Below are positions 1 through 8,933 of a stretch of DNA of 64,000 bases, piece by piece. The DNA comes from Sphingobacteriia bacterium 24-36-13. GTDB lineage: Bacteria; Bacteroidota; Bacteroidia; Chitinophagales; Chitinophagaceae. Numbering within the stretch: the stretch's first letter is position 1; each line of letters opens with the position of its first letter. Below the pieces are notes generated by a model that was not told the DNA's origin, searched no databases, and worked only from the letters and a program-made list of their open reading frames with translations. The stretch is taken from NCBI GenBank assembly GCA_002281875.1, contig NCHN01000012.1, positions 16,189 to 80,188 of the forward strand, read 5' to 3'. The translations under genes and the position numbers were made by a program.

Positions 1-201
1 ACTGCAACTCAATTATTCTCCTCTGCCAACTGGATGGAAAGAGAAACCTATGATTTCTTTGGAGTCAATTTTGTGGGGCATCCCAATTTGAAGCGCATTT
101 TGAATGTGGATGAAATGGATTATTTCCCACTAAGAAAAGAATACCCATTAGAAGATCAAACCCGTATTGACAAAGACGACGAAATGTTTGGACGCGGATA
201 A
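1..201 (+). CDS. nuoC: NADH-quinone oxidoreductase subunit C, 3' part
   Basis: Reading frame 1 is open from the first base to a TAA at 199-201 and gives the C-terminal 66 residues of NuoC. The segment ERETYDFFGV followed by HPNLKRIL and YPLRKEYPLE-type residues (here FPLRKEYPLE) is the conserved NuoC tail, which packs against NuoD in the peripheral arm of complex I. The start lies outside the window. nuoD begins 10 bases downstream, so this is the continuation of the nuo operon. The identification rests on the tail motif and on gene order. Confidence 0.93.
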   Translation, partial: TATQLFSSANWMERETYDFFGVNFVGHPNLKRILNVDEMDYFPLRKEYPLEDQTRIDKDDEMFGRG

Positions 202-211
202 AAATAAAAAT

Positions 212-1435
212 ATGAGTGATCATAATATAACATTAGCAGAAGACGCAATTGAGCGGAAAACCACTACCATTAACTTGGGTCCTACCCATCCTGCAACGCA
301 TGGGGTATTCCAAAATATTATGGAGTTAGATGGGGAACGCGTTGTTTCTAGTGATCAAACTGTTGGGTATATTCACCGTGCATTTGAGAAGCTGGCTGAA
401 AGAAGACCCTTATATCAAATCACTCCAATAACCGATCGCTTAAATTATTGTAGCAGTCCTATTAACAATATGGGATGGCATTTAACCTGCGAAAAATTAT
501 TGGGTGTTCAAACTCCTAAGCGAGTAGATTACTTGCGGGTTATAATTATGGAGTTGGCTAGAATTGCCGATCACTTAATTTGTAATTCTATTGTTGGGGT
601 TGATGCTGGAGCGTTTACCGGTTTCTTATATGTAATGCAATACCGCGAATTAATCTATGAAATATATGAAGAAGTATGTGGGTCCCGTCTTACTACTAAT
701 ATTGGGCGTATTGGCGGCTTTGAAAGGAATTTCACAAATACAGCGTTTACGAAACTCGAGAAATTCTTAAAGGAATATCCAGTTGCATTAGGCGAGTTAG
801 AGAGTTTGTTAACTCGCAACAGAATATTTATGGAGCGTACCATTGGTGGCGGTCCTATTAGTGCAGAACGTGCCTTGAATTATGGATTTACTGGTCCTAA
901 TTTACGTGCCGCTGGCGTAGACTATGATGTTCGTGTACATAGTCCTTACAGCAGTTACCAAGATTTTGAATTCGATATTCCTGTAGGTAAAACAGGCGAT
1001 AACTATGACCGTTTCTTAGTACGTAACCAAGAAATGTGGCAGAGTATGCGCATTATTCAACAGGCATATAATAAAGTACAAGAATTTAAAGGAACGGATG
1101 CAGAGGTATATCATGCAGATGTTCCTGAATACTATTTGCCAAAGAAAGAAGATGTGTACACTAAAATGGAAGCATTGATTTGGCATTTTAAAATCATCAT
1201 GGGCGAGGTAGATATGCCAAAGGGTGAAGTGTACCAGTCTGTTGAAGGCGGTAACGGAGAGTTGGGATTCTATATGATTAGTGATGGAGGAAGAACGCCG
1301 TTTAGACTGCATTTCCGCAGACCTTGTTTTATTTACTATCAGGCATACCCTGAGTTGGTAAAAGACAGTATGTTGTCGGATGCTATTTTAACCATGAGTA
1401 GTTTAAACCTGATTGCAGGAGAATTGGATGCTTAA
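212..1435 (+). CDS. nuoD: NADH-quinone oxidoreductase subunit D
   Basis: This 407-residue, 49-kDa-type subunit forms the quinone site of complex I together with NuoB and NuoH. The family hallmarks are present: GPTHPATHG near the N-terminus, GGFERN in the middle, RAAGVDYDVR, and PKGEVYQSVEGGNGELGFY near the C-terminus. The ATG at 212 (MSDHNITLAED) is preferred over an in-frame alternative codon at 167, which would overlap the end of nuoC. Length is normal for the family. It lies between nuoC and nuoE in the usual order. Confidence 0.97.
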   Translation: MSDHNITLAEDAIERKTTTINLGPTHPATHGVFQNIMELDGERVVSSDQTVGYIHRAFEKLAERRPLYQITPITDRLNYCSSPINNMGWHLTCEKLLGVQTPKRVDYLRVIIMELARIADHLICNSIVGVDAGAFTGFLYVMQYRELIYEIYEEVCGSRLTTNIGRIGGFERNFTNTAFTKLEKFLKEYPVALGELESLLTRNRIFMERTIGGGPISAERALNYGFTGPNLRAAGVDYDVRVHSPYSSYQDFEFDIPVGKTGDNYDRFLVRNQEMWQSMRIIQQAYNKVQEFKGTDAEVYHADVPEYYLPKKEDVYTKMEALIWHFKIIMGEVDMPKGEVYQSVEGGNGELGFYMISDGGRTPFRLHFRRPCFIYYQAYPELVKDSMLSDAILTMSSLNLIAGELDA

Positions 1436-1447
1436 TAATATTACCGT

Positions 1448-1948
1448 ATGAGTAAGTTTAATGATGAACAACTGAAAGAGTTTAGCCGATTGGTTGCTCG
1501 CTATCCCGAAGGCAAACAAAAAAGTGCCTTACTACCTGTGTTGCATTTAGCACAAGATAGTTTTGGTGGATGGTTAAGTGCAGAAACCATGGACTATGTT
1601 GCAGAGATGTTGCAAATCAGCCCTATTGAAGTGTATGAGGTTGCCACATTTTACAGCATGTATAATTTGAAACCAATTGGCAAACATTTATTCGAAGTTT
1701 GTCAAACTGGTCCTTGTATGATTAATGGATCGGATGATATCATTGAATACATTGGAACCAAATTAGGTATAAAGCCAGGTGAAACTACCACTGATGGTAT
1801 GTTCACACTAAAAACGGTTGAATGTTTAGGAGCTTGTGGTTATGCGCCAATGATGCAAATGGGCAAACATTATCGGGAGCATTTAACCAAAGAAAAAATA
1901 GACGCCATTATTGATGAGTGCAGAAAAAATGCTGCCGCAAATAATTAA
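1448..1948 (+). CDS. nuoE: NADH-quinone oxidoreductase subunit E
   Basis: This 166-residue thioredoxin-fold subunit carries the N1a [2Fe-2S] cluster of the NADH dehydrogenase module. Four cysteines appear in the expected pairs: CQTGPC in the middle and CLGACG about 40 residues later. The N-terminal YPEGKQKSALLPVLHLAQD stretch is typical of the family. It starts 12 bases after nuoD and ends only 4 bases before the chosen nuoF start, which is consistent with translational coupling in the operon. Confidence 0.96.
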   Translation: MSKFNDEQLKEFSRLVARYPEGKQKSALLPVLHLAQDSFGGWLSAETMDYVAEMLQISPIEVYEVATFYSMYNLKPIGKHLFEVCQTGPCMINGSDDIIEYIGTKLGIKPGETTTDGMFTLKTVECLGACGYAPMMQMGKHYREHLTKEKIDAIIDECRKNAAANN

Positions 1949-1952
1949 GAAT

Positions 1953-3305
1953 ATGGGGGTAAAATTATTATTAGATAAAGCGCATGTACCTGGGATTCGT
2001 TTCTTTGAAACGTATCGCAAAGAAGGTGGATACCAAGCGGTTGAAAAAGCACTGAAACAAATGGATCCCGCTTCAATTGTTGAAGAAGTAAAGAAGAGTG
2101 GTGTTCGTGGTAGAGGTGGTGCAGGGTTTCCAGCAGGAATGAAGTGGAGCTTTATTGCAAAGCCCGAAGGTGTTCCTCGTCATTTGGTATGCAATGCCGA
2201 TGAAAGCGAACCGGGTACTTTTAAAGATCGTTATTTAATGGAGTTTTTACCTCACTTATTAATTGAGGGATTGATCATTTCATCTTTTGCATTAGGGAGT
2301 AACGATACTTATATTTATATCCGTGGGGAATATGCATGGATTGTTGATATTTTAGAACAAGCAATTGATGAAGCTAAAGCAGCTGGCTTTTTAGGAAAGA
2401 ATATTTTAGGTACTGGATTTGATTGTAATATTTATGTTCAAAGAGGAGCTGGTGCTTATATCTGTGGAGAGGAAACTGCTTTGATTGAATCATTAGAAGG
2501 TAAAAGAGGTAATCCAAGAATCAAACCTCCATTCCCTGCTATTGAAGGATTATGGAAAAGACCAACCGTTGTAAATAACGTAGAAACCTTAGCAGCCGTG
2601 GTTCCCATCATCAATATGGGTGGCGATGAGTACGCTAAAATTGGTGTAGGTCGTTCTACTGGAACCAAATTAATTTCTGCATGTGGTAATATTAACAAGC
2701 CGGGTGTTTATGAAATTGAGATGACACTTTCTGTAGAAGAGTTTCTATATTCTGATGAATATTGTGGTGGTATCGCTAACGGAAAAAGATTGAAAGCTTG
2801 TATTCCAGGCGGATCATCTGTACCCATTTTGCCAGCCAATCTTTTACTCAAAACAGCCAAAGGCGAAACCCGTTTAATGAACTATGAAAGTTTAAGCGAT
2901 GGTGGTTTTGCAACTGGCTCTATGATGGGTTCTGGGGGGTTCATTGTTTTAGACGAAGACCAGTGTATTGTAAAAAACACCTACACATTGGCTCGTTTTT
3001 ACAGACATGAAAGTTGTGGACAGTGTTCACCATGTAGAGAAGGAACTGGTTGGATGGAGAAGATCTTAAAGAATATTGATACCGGTAAAGGTAAGATGAG
3101 TGATATAGATTTATTATGGGATATCCAACGCAAAATAGAAGGCAATACCATCTGTCCGTTGGGTGATGCTGCTGCATGGCCTGTAGCTGCTGCCATAAGA
3201 CATTTTAGAGATGAGTTTGAATGGCATGTGAATCATCCGGAAGAAGCACAAAAAAGAAATTATGGATTGGCACATTATGCAGATCCTATTCATGTACCAG
3301 CTTAA
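1953..3305 (+). CDS. nuoF: NADH-quinone oxidoreductase subunit F
   Basis: This is the FMN- and NADH-binding subunit with cluster N3. The glycine-rich SGVRGRGGAGFPAGMKW region binds nucleotide/FMN. GAGAYICGEETALIESLEG and the C-terminal ESCGQCSPCREG plus a later CPLGDAAAW (4Fe-4S ligands) complete the family pattern. The ATG at 1953 (MGVKLLLDKAH) is chosen because it follows the nuoE stop and matches the usual family N-terminus. In-frame starts at 1914 and 1929 would overlap nuoE. From 1953 the protein is 450 residues. Confidence 0.95.
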   Translation: MGVKLLLDKAHVPGIRFFETYRKEGGYQAVEKALKQMDPASIVEEVKKSGVRGRGGAGFPAGMKWSFIAKPEGVPRHLVCNADESEPGTFKDRYLMEFLPHLLIEGLIISSFALGSNDTYIYIRGEYAWIVDILEQAIDEAKAAGFLGKNILGTGFDCNIYVQRGAGAYICGEETALIESLEGKRGNPRIKPPFPAIEGLWKRPTVVNNVETLAAVVPIINMGGDEYAKIGVGRSTGTKLISACGNINKPGVYEIEMTLSVEEFLYSDEYCGGIANGKRLKACIPGGSSVPILPANLLLKTAKGETRLMNYESLSDGGFATGSMMGSGGFIVLDEDQCIVKNTYTLARFYRHESCGQCSPCREGTGWMEKILKNIDTGKGKMSDIDLLWDIQRKIEGNTICPLGDAAAWPVAAAIRHFRDEFEWHVNHPEEAQKRNYGLAHYADPIHVPA

Positions 3306-3312
3306 TTAAGTT

Positions 3313-4410
3313 ATGTCTGAACAAACATTATTTAAAGTAACCATTGATAATATCACAATAGAAGTTCCAGCCGGAACAACTATTCTAAATGCAGCGCGTA
3401 AGATTGGCGGAGATGTTGCTCCCCCTGCAATGTGTTATTACAGTAAGCTAGAAGGCAGTGGTGGTAAATGTAGAACCTGTTTGGTTGAAGTAAGCAAGGG
3501 CTCAGAAAAAGATCCTAGACCAATGCCTAAATTGGTTGCAAGCTGCAGAACTACTGTAATGGATGGAATGGAAGTGAAGAATATTACCAGTGATCGTGTT
3601 ATTGATGCGCGTAATGGGGTAGTAGAATTTTTATTAATTAATCATCCATTAGATTGCCCAGTTTGTGATCAAGCAGGTGAGTGTCATTTACAAGACTTGA
3701 GTTATGAGCATGGTAAAGCGGGTACTCGTTATGAGTTTCAGCGTAGAACATTTAAGAAGCATGATTTAGGTGACAAGATTCAGTTGCACATGACTCGCTG
3801 TATTCTTTGTTACCGTTGTGTATTCACAGCAGATCAATTAACCGGCAAAAGAGAGCACGGTGTTTTAGATAGAGGAGATCACGCAGAAATTGCCACTTAT
3901 ATAGAAAAGAATTTAGACAATGAATTCATTGGAAACGTGATTGACGTTTGTCCGGTGGGCGCATTAACCGATAAAACATTTAGATTTAAAAACAGGGTTT
4001 GGTTTTTAAAGCCAGTAGATGCACATAGAGATTGCCCAACTTGTAGTGGTAAAGTTACTTTGTGGAATAGAGGAGACGAAGTATACAGAGTAACAGCACG
4101 CAAAGACCAGTGGGGTGAAGTGGAAGATTGGATTTGTAATACTTGCAGATTCGATAAAAAACAAACCAGTGATTGGGTAATTGAAGGCCCAAGATTGATT
4201 GACCGTCATTCGGTTATTGCACAAGGGCATTATGCAGGAACAGTGGGTACACACAAACCAACAGAAACATTTGAAGCAGTTCATGCGGGTAGACAACCAA
4301 AATTGTTGATGGATATTCATAGCATTAGTGAAGTGAATCAAACCAATATCACATTAAGCAAATTGGATAGACCAGCGCATTCAACCGACTTTAACCATAA
4401 CAAAGACTAA
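3313..4410 (+). CDS. nuoG: NADH-quinone oxidoreductase subunit G, short form
   Basis: This is the iron-sulfur subunit that passes electrons from NuoF towards NuoI. An N-terminal plant-type ferredoxin domain (PPAMCYY, GGKCRTCLVEV) is followed by the His/Cys segment HPLDCPVCDQAGECHLQD and a 4Fe-4S region (CILCYRCV, later CPVGAL). Two further Cys pairs (CPTC, CNTC) follow near residues 240-280. At 365 residues it lacks the large molybdopterin-oxidoreductase domain of the E. coli protein. I believe the short form is common in Bacteroidota rather than a truncation, because the operon is otherwise intact and the frame ends cleanly. Confidence 0.92.
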   Translation: MSEQTLFKVTIDNITIEVPAGTTILNAARKIGGDVAPPAMCYYSKLEGSGGKCRTCLVEVSKGSEKDPRPMPKLVASCRTTVMDGMEVKNITSDRVIDARNGVVEFLLINHPLDCPVCDQAGECHLQDLSYEHGKAGTRYEFQRRTFKKHDLGDKIQLHMTRCILCYRCVFTADQLTGKREHGVLDRGDHAEIATYIEKNLDNEFIGNVIDVCPVGALTDKTFRFKNRVWFLKPVDAHRDCPTCSGKVTLWNRGDEVYRVTARKDQWGEVEDWICNTCRFDKKQTSDWVIEGPRLIDRHSVIAQGHYAGTVGTHKPTETFEAVHAGRQPKLLMDIHSISEVNQTNITLSKLDRPAHSTDFNHNKD

Positions 4411-4421
4411 TTACCAGAAGC

Positions 4422-5471
4422 ATGACACTATTGGCCTTAGATTGGATATTGATGCTAGAAAAACTAATCCTGATTGCGATTATTGTTTTTGCTAGTTTGG
4501 GTATAGCCCTTTACACCACTTTTTCGGAGCGTAAAGTTGCTGCTGTTTTGCAGGATAGACCGGGACCTAACCGAGCTGGTCCAATGGGTTTATTACAACC
4601 TTTGGCAGATGGATTAAAGCTCATCATGAAGGAGGAAATTATTCCTAATTCAGCAAGTAAGGGATTGTTCATTTTAGGACCTGCAATGGCTATGACAGCT
4701 GCACTAATGACTTGTGCCGTTATACCTTGGAGTAGCTCTGTAGAATTATTTGGACGCAAAATTGACTTGCAAATTGCTGATATTAATATTGGTATTCTAT
4801 ATGTATTTGGCGTAGTAAGTATGGGTGTTTATGGCATCATGATTGGTGGATGGGCTTCTAATAATAAGTTTTCTTTAATGGCCGCATTAAGGGGTGCCTC
4901 TCAGGCCATCAGCTATGAATTAGCTATGGGTGTAGCATTGATTGCGGTATTAATGATTTCTGGATCTTTAAGTTTAAAAACCATTGTTGATCAACAAATG
5001 GCTCCTGGCGCTTGGTGGAATATTGTTTACCAGCCCTTGGGCTTTATTTTATTTTTCATTTGTGCAATGGCAGAGTGTAATAGAACCCCATTTGACTTAC
5101 CAGAAGCAGAGAACGAATTAAATATGGGATACCACCAAGAGTATTCCTCTATGAAGTTGGGTTTTTATCTTTTTGCTGAATATGTAAATATGATCATGAG
5201 TAGCGCAGTAATGGCTAGCTTGTATTTTGGTGGGTATGATGTTCCGTTTTTAGACGAGTCTACATTGGCCCCTAATATTGCTGCTATCATTGGTGTGTTG
5301 TCGTTACTAACCAAGATTGTTATTTTCTTATTCCTTTTCATGTGGATTCGTTGGACTATCCCACGTTTCCGCTATGATCAGTTAATGAACTTAGGTTGGA
5401 AGAGTTTAATACCACTGGCGTTGGTGAATATGTTAGCAACGGGTGCAGTGATATTATGGCAACAGGGTTAA
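4422..5471 (+). CDS. nuoH: NADH-quinone oxidoreductase subunit H
   Basis: This 349-residue membrane subunit links the quinone chamber to the proton-pumping arm. Conserved loops are readable: SERKVAAVLQDRPGPNRAGP near residue 35, AECNRTPFDLPEAENEL around residue 215-230, and a C-terminal FLFMWIRWTIPRFRYDQL. About eight hydrophobic segments are present. It begins 12 bases after nuoG. The 43-base gap to nuoI is one of the larger ones in the operon and contains a promoter-like box. Confidence 0.97.
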   Translation: MTLLALDWILMLEKLILIAIIVFASLGIALYTTFSERKVAAVLQDRPGPNRAGPMGLLQPLADGLKLIMKEEIIPNSASKGLFILGPAMAMTAALMTCAVIPWSSSVELFGRKIDLQIADINIGILYVFGVVSMGVYGIMIGGWASNNKFSLMAALRGASQAISYELAMGVALIAVLMISGSLSLKTIVDQQMAPGAWWNIVYQPLGFILFFICAMAECNRTPFDLPEAENELNMGYHQEYSSMKLGFYLFAEYVNMIMSSAVMASLYFGGYDVPFLDESTLAPNIAAIIGVLSLLTKIVIFLFLFMWIRWTIPRFRYDQLMNLGWKSLIPLALVNMLATGAVILWQQG

Positions 5472-5482
5472 GATCAAAATTA

Positions 5483-5490
5483 TACATTTG
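5483..5490 (+). promoter_or_regulatory. possible internal promoter (-7 box) before nuoI
   Basis: TACATTTG fits the Bacteroidota -7 consensus TAnnTTTG and lies 25 bases before the nuoI start. No good TTTG -33 box is seen about 20 bases upstream, so this may be chance in an AT-rich gap. Confidence 0.3.
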
Positions 5491-5514
5491 TGAACCTTTT
5501 ATATAAAAGAATAC

Positions 5515-6054
5515 ATGCAAGCTTTAACAAACAGAGCAAAAGAAGTAAGTAGGGAGCCAATGACTTTCATGGAGCGCCTTTATTTGCCCAATATAGTAAA
5601 GGGCATGGCCATTACTTTTAGCCATATATTTAAGAAGCAACCTACTATTCAATATCCAGAACAAAAGCGAGAGTTTAGCCCTGTTTTTAGAGGGTTACAC
5701 GTTTTAAATAGAGACGCAGAAGGAAGAGAAAATTGTACCGCATGCGGATTATGTGCGGTTGCATGTCCGGCAGAAGCTATAACGATGGAAGCTGCTGAAC
5801 GCATGCCTGGTGAAGAGCATTTGTATCGCGAAGAAAAATATGCAGCTAAATATGAAATCAATATGCTTCGTTGCATATTCTGTGGACTTTGTGAAGAAGC
5901 TTGTCCGAAAGATGCTATTTATTTAAGTGAAACTTTTGCTCCAGCAAATTTTACCAGAAAAGGATTCATATATGGGAAAGACGATTTGTTAATTCCAAAT
6001 AAGAACAATGCGCCGGAAGAATATGCAGCAGCGAGAGGAGCTGCAAGAGTTTAA
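5515..6054 (+). CDS. nuoI: NADH-quinone oxidoreductase subunit I
   Basis: This 179-residue ferredoxin-like subunit carries clusters N6a/N6b and connects NuoG to NuoB. Two classic 4Fe-4S motifs are present: CTACGLCAVACPAEAI and CIFCGLCEEACPKDAI. The N-terminus (MTFMERLYLPNIVKGMAITFSHIF) is the amphipathic anchor of the family. It lies between nuoH and nuoJ in the standard order. Confidence 0.97.
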   Translation: MQALTNRAKEVSREPMTFMERLYLPNIVKGMAITFSHIFKKQPTIQYPEQKREFSPVFRGLHVLNRDAEGRENCTACGLCAVACPAEAITMEAAERMPGEEHLYREEKYAAKYEINMLRCIFCGLCEEACPKDAIYLSETFAPANFTRKGFIYGKDDLLIPNKNNAPEEYAAARGAARV

Positions 6055-6084
6055 AAATTTTGCCTGTTTAATACAATCAAAGAA

Positions 6085-6588
6085 ATGGATACGATTCAAA
6101 TTTTGTTTTTCTCTTTAAGTGCACTGGCTATCTTCAGCGCCATTATGGTACTGGTTAGTAAAAATCCAGTACACAGTGTGCTTTGGTTAATTGCTGTATT
6201 CTTTGCCATATCTGGTCATTATATTTTATTGAATGCTCAGTTCTTAGCTATAGTAAACTTGATTGTTTATGCTGGTGCCATTATGGTCTTATTCTTGTTT
6301 GTAATCATGTTAATGAATTTAAACTCTGAAGGGGAGCCTAGAAAAAATTGGTGGATGAAGTTGGCAGGGGTAGTGTCTGGAGGATGTTTTTTAGTGGTTT
6401 TGGTTTCATTGGTTAAGCAGGCAACAGAACTTTCTGGCAAAGCCGCTTTAATGAAAACTGGCGATATTGGTTTAATTAAAAATTTAGGTAAAGCATTATT
6501 CAGTGATTTTGTTGTTCCATTCGAAATAAGCAGTGTACTCTTTTTGAGTGCAATGGTTGGAGCAGTAGTAATTGGTAAAAAAGATTAA
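6085..6588 (+). CDS. nuoJ: NADH-quinone oxidoreductase subunit J
   Basis: This 167-residue membrane subunit has five predicted hydrophobic helices. The conserved stretch [23 protein letters not shown] lies near residues 52-75 and includes the pi-bulge helix of the antiporter-coupling region. The C-terminal [19 protein letters not shown] is also typical. It starts 30 bases after nuoI and is followed by nuoK after 17 bases. Confidence 0.95.
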   Translation: MDTIQILFFSLSALAIFSAIMVLVSKNPVHSVLWLIAVFFAISGHYILLNAQFLAIVNLIVYAGAIMVLFLFVIMLMNLNSEGEPRKNWWMKLAGVVSGGCFLVVLVSLVKQATELSGKAALMKTGDIGLIKNLGKALFSDFVVPFEISSVLFLSAMVGAVVIGKKD

Positions 6589-6605
6589 TTCATAACAACG
6601 CAATT

Positions 6606-6941
6606 ATGCCGATACAATATTATATCTATTTTTCACTAGCCTTGTTTAGCATTGGTATTATTGGTGTACTTACCAGAAGAAATGCCATTATCGTTTTCAT
6701 GTGCATAGAACTAATGTTGAATGCAGTTAACCTTTTATTGGTTGCATTTTCAAAAATGCACCATGGAGCTGCTTTATTGAATAATGCAAATGCAACAACA
6801 GGAGTAGAAGGACAGCTTTTTGTATTTTTTATTATGGTGGTAGCTGCTGCTGAAGTGAGTGTAGGATTGGCCATCATTGTAATGATGTATCGAAATACGC
6901 ATTCTGTAGATATTAATTTCTTGAACCGATTGAAAAACTAG
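6606..6941 (+). CDS. nuoK: NADH-quinone oxidoreductase subunit K
   Basis: This 111-residue protein has three transmembrane helices. The conserved glutamates used in proton translocation are visible in [13 protein letters not shown] (helix 2) and [15 protein letters not shown] (helix 3). Its small size and place between nuoJ and nuoL confirm the assignment. Confidence 0.96.
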   Translation: MPIQYYIYFSLALFSIGIIGVLTRRNAIIVFMCIELMLNAVNLLLVAFSKMHHGAALLNNANATTGVEGQLFVFFIMVVAAAEVSVGLAIIVMMYRNTHSVDINFLNRLKN

Positions 6942-6958
6942 CACCCGCAACTTAGTAT

Positions 6959-8908
6959 ATGAGTAAAATTGCTTTTTTAGTACCATTGTTTCCCTTGCTG
7001 GGTTTCCTGATTAACGGATTGGGCAGGCAGCGCTTGTCTAAATCTGCCGTAGGTATAATAGGATCAGGAATGATTTTCTTGTCTTTCTTAACCTCCTGCT
7101 TTTTATTTGGACAAGTGTATGGAGCCGCTGCTAATAGCGGAGGTGCACCTATTAATTCAGTAGTTACCCTGTTTAATTTTATTCAAACAGAAGCGTTCAC
7201 CATTCCATTTGCATTTCAAATAGACCAGTTGTCTGTGCTGTTTTTATTGATTATTACTGGTATTGGGTTCTTGATTCATTTATATTCTACTGCATACATG
7301 AAAGAGGAAGCGCCTCATCATTTTGCACGCTATTTTGCTTATTTGAATTTATTTGTGTTTTCTATGTTGCTGCTCGTAATGGGTAGCAATTATGTGATCA
7401 TGTTTATTGGATGGGAAGGAGTAGGATTGTGTTCTTATTTATTGATTGGATATTGGTTTAAAAACGGTGATTATAATTATGCTGCTAAAAAAGCATTTAT
7501 CATGAACCGTATTGGAGACCTTGGGTTTCTTTTAGCAGTATTTTGGTTGATTTTTAAATTGGGTACGGTTAATTACACAGATGTATTTGCTGGTATTTCT
7601 CAATTATCTGCTTTTGATATTACCGCTATTACTACCTTACTATTTGTAGGTGCAATGGGTAAGAGTGCACAAATTCCTTTGTACACTTGGTTACCCGATG
7701 CCATGGCAGGTCCAACACCAGTATCGGCTTTAATACATGCTGCAACCATGGTAACTGCTGGTATTTATATGATTGCCAGAAGCAATATATTATATACCAT
7801 GGCGCCAGCTACACAAACTCTGGTTGCAGTAATAGGTTTGGCAACAGCCATTTTTGCAGCTACCATTGCACTAAAACAAAATGATATTAAAAAAGTGTTG
7901 GCTTATTCTACTGTAAGTCAATTAGGATATATGTTTTTAGGATTAGGGGTAGGTGCTTATACAGGTGCTGTATTTCATGTAATGACACATGCTTTCTTTA
8001 AAGCATTGTTGTTCTTGGGTGCTGGATCTGTAATTCATGCAATGCATCATGAACAAGATATTCGTAAAATGGGAAACCTTAAAAAGTACATGCCTATCAC
8101 GCATATTACTTTCTTGTTAGCTTGTTTAGCTATTGCTGGAATACCACCTTTCTCAGGTTTCTTTTCTAAGGACGAAATTTTAGTTGCGGCTTATAGCAGC
8201 AATCCATTGTTCTATTATATTGGAGTGGGTGGTGCTTTAATGACTGCATTTTATATGTTTAGATTGTACACCCTTACATTCTTAGGAAATTTCAGGGGTA
8301 CACATGAACAAGAACACCATTTGCATGAGAGTCCATCTGCAATGACCATTCCTTTAATTGTATTAGCTGTTTTATCTGTAGTAGGTGGATTTATAGGAAT
8401 ACCCGCTGTATTTGCGGAGAACCAACATTGGCTTCAAAATTTCTTAGCTCCTATTTTTGCTGAATCAACCAAATTAGCAGAAGAACATCACTTAACTCAT
8501 TCCCAGGAGTATTTAATGATGGGAGTAGTTACTTTATTAATTGTTTTCGTAATTGCATTTGCAGTAAAATCTTACAAGAATTATCAAAATACAAACGATA
8601 CAGAAGAAAGTGGATTGGGCAAACTATTACTTAACAAGTGGTATGTAGATGAATTGTACAATACAATTGTAGTAAATCCATTAAATGCATTGGGTGGTAT
8701 TTTGAAAAATGTAGTGGAGAAGTCGGGTATTGACGGGGCAGTTAATGGAGTAGGTAAGTTGGTTGCTTACGGATCAAGGCAATTGAGATTAATTCAAAGT
8801 GGACAGGTAGCCAGCTATTTGCTCATCATGATTTTATCGATGGTTGTGTTTTTCATAGTGTGGTTTAATGATTCCACTATCATTCGTTTTTTAGATAAAA
8901 TATTTTAA
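6959..8908 (+). CDS. nuoL: NADH-quinone oxidoreductase subunit L
   Basis: This 649-residue antiporter-like subunit is the distal proton pump with the long lateral helix. Conserved segments include FIGWEGVGLCSYLLIGYW, KAFIMNRIGDLGF, QIPLYTWLPDAMAGPTPVSALIHAATMVTAG and the discontinuous-helix region KVLAYSTVSQLGYM. A C-terminal extension of about 150 residues with a last hydrophobic segment (LLIMILSMVVFFIVWF) matches the lateral helix and anchor. Length is normal. Confidence 0.97.
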   Translation: MSKIAFLVPLFPLLGFLINGLGRQRLSKSAVGIIGSGMIFLSFLTSCFLFGQVYGAAANSGGAPINSVVTLFNFIQTEAFTIPFAFQIDQLSVLFLLIITGIGFLIHLYSTAYMKEEAPHHFARYFAYLNLFVFSMLLLVMGSNYVIMFIGWEGVGLCSYLLIGYWFKNGDYNYAAKKAFIMNRIGDLGFLLAVFWLIFKLGTVNYTDVFAGISQLSAFDITAITTLLFVGAMGKSAQIPLYTWLPDAMAGPTPVSALIHAATMVTAGIYMIARSNILYTMAPATQTLVAVIGLATAIFAATIALKQNDIKKVLAYSTVSQLGYMFLGLGVGAYTGAVFHVMTHAFFKALLFLGAGSVIHAMHHEQDIRKMGNLKKYMPITHITFLLACLAIAGIPPFSGFFSKDEILVAAYSSNPLFYYIGVGGALMTAFYMFRLYTLTFLGNFRGTHEQEHHLHESPSAMTIPLIVLAVLSVVGGFIGIPAVFAENQHWLQNFLAPIFAESTKLAEEHHLTHSQEYLMMGVVTLLIVFVIAFAVKSYKNYQNTNDTEESGLGKLLLNKWYVDELYNTIVVNPLNALGGILKNVVEKSGIDGAVNGVGKLVAYGSRQLRLIQSGQVASYLLIMILSMVVFFIVWFNDSTIIRFLDKIF

Positions 8909-8933
8909 ATCGTTCATCAAGTAGCTAGCAATA

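Noticed and set aside
3313-4410. Truncated nuoG as a broken gene
   Set aside because: The frame ends cleanly 11 bases before nuoH and the short form fits what I know of Bacteroidota complex I.
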